The notes under the pieces: generated by a model
What the model was told of the DNA's origin: nothing
What the model saw: only the letters and a program-made list of their open reading frames with translations
The model's database searches: none
Shown: positions 61,567 to 64,000 of the stretch, in pieces
How the letters are laid out: the number at the start of each line of letters is the position of its first letter
Numbering within the stretch: the stretch's first letter is position 1
Made by a program: the position numbers and the translations under genes
From: Comamonas testosteroni TK102
GTDB taxonomy: Bacteria > Pseudomonadota > Gammaproteobacteria > Burkholderiales > Burkholderiaceae_C
Direction of reading: 5' to 3'
Assembly (NCBI RefSeq): GCF_000739375.1
Contig: NZ_CP006704.1
Location: 4,030,001 to 4,094,000, forward strand
Length of the DNA stretch: 64,000 nucleotides

Positions 61567-62745
61567 TCAGCGCGCCCACTGGCCGGCTATGGCGACCGCG
61601 CTCTCGCGTGCTCGCGCATCGAGCGCCATCAGATCTTCAAGACTGCTCACGGCGCCCGGTTGCACGGATTCCAGCGTCTGCAGGTTGACGGCATGAATGC
61701 GGTCAAACGACAGGCGACGCGCCAGGAAGGCGGCGACTGCCACTTCGTTCGCGGCGTTGAGCACCGTGGTTGTACCCTCGGGCGCGCGCAGTGCCTGCCA
61801 GGACAGATGCAGGCCGGGAAAGCGATGCGCATCCGCCTCCTCGAAGGTCAGCGCCGCCAGCTTGGCAAAATCCAGCACCGGCGCGCCGCTCTCGATGCGC
61901 TCGGGCCAGGCCAGACCGCAGGCAATCGGCACCCGCATATCGGGCGTTCCCAGCTGAGCGAGCACCGACGAATCCTTGAACTGCACCATGGAGTGCACGA
62001 TCTGCTGCGGATGAATTACCACCTTGATCTTCTCGGGCGCCATATCGAACAGCCAGCGCGCCTCGATCACCTCCAGCGCCTTGTTCATCATGGTGGCCGA
62101 GTCCACCGAGATCTTGCGCCCCATGGAGAAGTTGGGGTGCGAGCAGGCCTGCTCGGGAGTGATTGCAGACAGTGTCGCCGGGTCGCGTTGGCGGAACGGA
62201 CCGCCCGAGGCCGTCAGCAGCAAGGAGTCGACGCGCTCGGCCCAGGTGCTGCTGTCTTCGGGCAGGCACTGGAAGATGGCGGAGTGCTCGCTATCGATGG
62301 GCAGCAAGGTGGCGCCATGACGCTTGACGGTGTCCATGAACAGCGCACCGCCCACCACCAGGGCTTCCTTGTTGGCCAGCAGCAGGCGCTTGCCCGCTCT
62401 GGCCGCTGCCAGACAGGGGGACAGCCCGGCCGCACCGACAATCGCCCCCATGACCGCATCGACATCAGGATGAGATGCTATCGCTTCAAGAGCATTCCGC
62501 TCTTGAAGGACCTGCGTCTGAAGTCCGTGCAACTGGATCTTCTCGGCCAGCTGCTGTGCATGGGGCGCACTGGCCATCACGGCGAACTGCGGCTTGAACT
62601 GCGCGCATTGACTGAGCATCAGATCCACTTGCGTGGCAGCACTCAGCGCGAAGATTTCGTATTGATCAGGGTGGCGTGCCACCACATCCAGGGTATTGGT
62701 TCCGATGGAACCGGTAGAACCCAGAACCGTGATTTTCTGCTTCAT
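61567..62745 (-). CDS. dxr: 1-deoxy-D-xylulose 5-phosphate reductoisomerase
   Basis: A 392-residue MEP-pathway enzyme making isoprenoid precursors. The NADPH motif GSTGSIG is at 9-15, LLANKEALV and DSEHSAIFQ bind metal and substrate, and SVDSATMMNKALE follows. The ATG overlaps the cdsA stop by 4 bases. It supplies the isoprenoid that uppS extends. Confidence 0.96.
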   Translation of the reverse strand: MKQKITVLGSTGSIGTNTLDVVARHPDQYEIFALSAATQVDLMLSQCAQFKPQFAVMASAPHAQQLAEKIQLHGLQTQVLQERNALEAIASHPDVDAVMGAIVGAAGLSPCLAAARAGKRLLLANKEALVVGGALFMDTVKRHGATLLPIDSEHSAIFQCLPEDSSTWAERVDSLLLTASGGPFRQRDPATLSAITPEQACSHPNFSMGRKISVDSATMMNKALEVIEARWLFDMAPEKIKVVIHPQQIVHSMVQFKDSSVLAQLGTPDMRVPIACGLAWPERIESGAPVLDFAKLAALTFEEADAHRFPGLHLSWQALRAPEGTTTVLNAANEVAVAAFLARRLSFDRIHAVNLQTLESVQPGAVSSLEDLMALDARARESAVAIAGQWAR

Positions 62746-63599
62746 GGATGCACAAAGGATGAGAGCATCATCGCCAACGGCAGTGTGGGCAGGAGGGCAT
62801 CAATGCGATCCAGGACACCACCATGGCCGGGCAGCAAGCCGCTGCTGTCCTTGACACCGACGCTGCGCTTGATGAGGGATTCGACCAGGTCGCCCACCAC
62901 ACTCATCGCAGCCATAAACACCGCAGCCAGCAACAGGAACCAGAGCCCTCGTGACTGCAGCACCGAATAGAAACTGGGAACACCGGCGCCGTAGTGGCGA
63001 TCTGCCCAGCTCCAGACCAGAGCCAGAACAACCACTCCCAGCATGCCCCCCCAGACACCTTCCCAGCTCTTGCCGGGACTGATGGAAGGAGCCAGCTTGT
63101 TCCTGGTGAACTTCAGGCCGAAAGTGCGGCCTGCAAAATAGGCAAATACATCGGCCACCCAGACCAGCACCAGGACCGAAAGCAGGAAGTTGATGCCGAT
63201 ATTGCGCGCCTGCACCACGGCCAGCCAGGCCAGCCACAATGCCAGCACGCCGCCAACCAGACGGACTGCAGCCGGAATATGCGGCCAGCCCGTCACGCCA
63301 GCACGCAGCAGCAGCACGCCCCCCAGCACCCAGAGGCAACCCGCAATCAGCCACACCATGGACAGAGGCTGGTCAACCCAGCCGGCCCACCAGGAGCCCG
63401 CGCATAGCGCCGTACAGACAGCCCCCAGACCCAGCGAGCCTGCCTGCCCGAAGCCGTTGAGACGCCCCCACTCCCAGGCACCAGCCGCCATGAACAACAG
63501 CATCAGTGCCGAAAAAGGCACGGTGCTGGCCGTATAAAACAATGCAGGCAGCAAAATGGCCAGCAAAATCAAGGCGGTAATGACGCGCTGCTTGAGCAT
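62742..63599 (-). CDS. cdsA: Phosphatidate cytidylyltransferase
   Basis: A 285-residue membrane enzyme making CDP-diacylglycerol. About eight hydrophobic segments are present, and the signature near the C-terminus, SVGVKDSSGLLPGHGGVLDRID (split), is typical. It lies 14 bases after uppS. Confidence 0.95.
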   Translation of the reverse strand: MLKQRVITALILLAILLPALFYTASTVPFSALMLLFMAAGAWEWGRLNGFGQAGSLGLGAVCTALCAGSWWAGWVDQPLSMVWLIAGCLWVLGGVLLLRAGVTGWPHIPAAVRLVGGVLALWLAWLAVVQARNIGINFLLSVLVLVWVADVFAYFAGRTFGLKFTRNKLAPSISPGKSWEGVWGGMLGVVVLALVWSWADRHYGAGVPSFYSVLQSRGLWFLLLAAVFMAAMSVVGDLVESLIKRSVGVKDSSGLLPGHGGVLDRIDALLPTLPLAMMLSSFVHP

Positions 63600-63613
63600 G
63601 GCACCTCTTATGG

Positions 63614-64000
63614 TTATGCCGTCAGGGTGACGGCAGATGATGGTTGAATCTGCTCTGAAGTCTGGCCGAAACGGCGCTCCCGACCGCCAAACACGGCAAT
63701 GGCCTCGTCAAGAGCGGCCTCGTCGAAATCAGGCCACAGGGCATTGCTGAAGAACAGCTCGGTGTAGGCAGCCTGCCAAAGCAGAAAATTGCTGATGCGG
63801 GTTTCGCCGCCTGTGCGGATCATCAGATCAGGATCAGGCACATGCGCCAGGGCCATGGCCCTATCCAGATTCTCCGGACTCAGTTCCAGCCCCTGGGCCA
63901 CCAGCTTCTGCGCTGCTTGCGCGATGTCCCAGCGGCCACCGTAGTTGAAGCAGACATTGAGAACCAGGCGCGTGTTGTGCGCAGTGATGCGCTCGGCCTC
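63614..64000 (-). CDS. uppS: Undecaprenyl diphosphate synthase (5' end outside window)
   Basis: The C-terminal 128 codons of the cis-prenyltransferase that makes the carrier lipid for peptidoglycan. NYGGRWDI and RTGGETRISNFLLWQ with YTELFF are family hallmarks. The reading frame continues beyond 64000 without a start. Confidence 0.95.
   Translation of the reverse strand, partial: EAERITAHNTRLVLNVCFNYGGRWDIAQAAQKLVAQGLELSPENLDRAMALAHVPDPDLMIRTGGETRISNFLLWQAAYTELFFSNALWPDFDEAALDEAIAVFGGRERRFGQTSEQIQPSSAVTLTA

Overview
The window is a GC-rich bacterial chromosome segment. Gene content and order (rlmE-ftsH-folP-glmM, carA-carB-greA, uppS-cdsA-dxr-rseP-bamA-ompH-lpxD-fabZ-lpxA-lpxB-rnhB, pstSCAB-phoU-phoB-phoR flanked by ppx and ppk, trxA-rho) together with a Kdo hydroxylase and a type-B L31 point to a betaproteobacterium of the order Burkholderiales, most likely Comamonadaceae (Comamonas/Delftia-like). 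This is judged from protein sequences and synteny as I recognise them; no database was searched. I see no insertion sequence, prophage, rRNA gene or CRISPR array.

Layout. 1-8.9 kb: a ferredoxin-NADP reductase, an NCS2 nucleobase permease with an operator-like upstream region, peptide deformylase, five tandem tRNA-Asn genes, a DUF3563 protein, a flavoprotein, thioredoxin and Rho. 9.0-15.7 kb: a four-gene export operon (outer-membrane factor, HlyD-type fusion protein, RbbA-like double-ATPase ABC protein, YhhJ-like permease). 15.8-23.4 kb: a small HhH protein, then a leftward polyhydroxyalkanoate cluster: PHA synthase, phasin-like protein, DUF3141 alpha/beta hydrolase, phosphate acyltransferase and acetate kinase. 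An array of fifteen 7-bp repeats lies just upstream of the synthase. 23.8-27.3 kb: rpmE2, an ArnT-like membrane glycosyltransferase and a MATE transporter.

27.3-38.6 kb is a phosphate block: pstSCAB-phoU-phoB-phoR leftward, ppx divergent, and ppk leftward. Recognisable Pho boxes lie at pstS/ppx and at ppk (three half-sites with exact 11-bp spacing), so phosphate uptake, its two-component control and polyphosphate synthesis and breakdown appear to form one local regulon. 38.7-47.2 kb holds cell-wall, folate, protease and RNA-modification genes, YhbY, an unplaced glycosyltransferase, KdoO, a DUF4149 protein and GreA. 47.4-52.8 kb holds carAB and a TrmH/SpoU methyltransferase. 53.0-64.0 kb is the conserved envelope operon for isoprenoids, phospholipid, outer-membrane assembly and lipid A, ending inside uppS.

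Most interesting: the PHA synthase/DUF3141/Pta/AckA module, in which DUF3141 carries a Cys-Asp-His arrangement like the synthase, with the heptanucleotide repeat at its upstream edge. This block and the export operon together separate rho from rpmE2, which I recall as neighbours in relatives. Two families of dispersed small repeats and several leader or operator structures (greA, trmH, pstS, ppk, NCS2 permease) are also worth checking.
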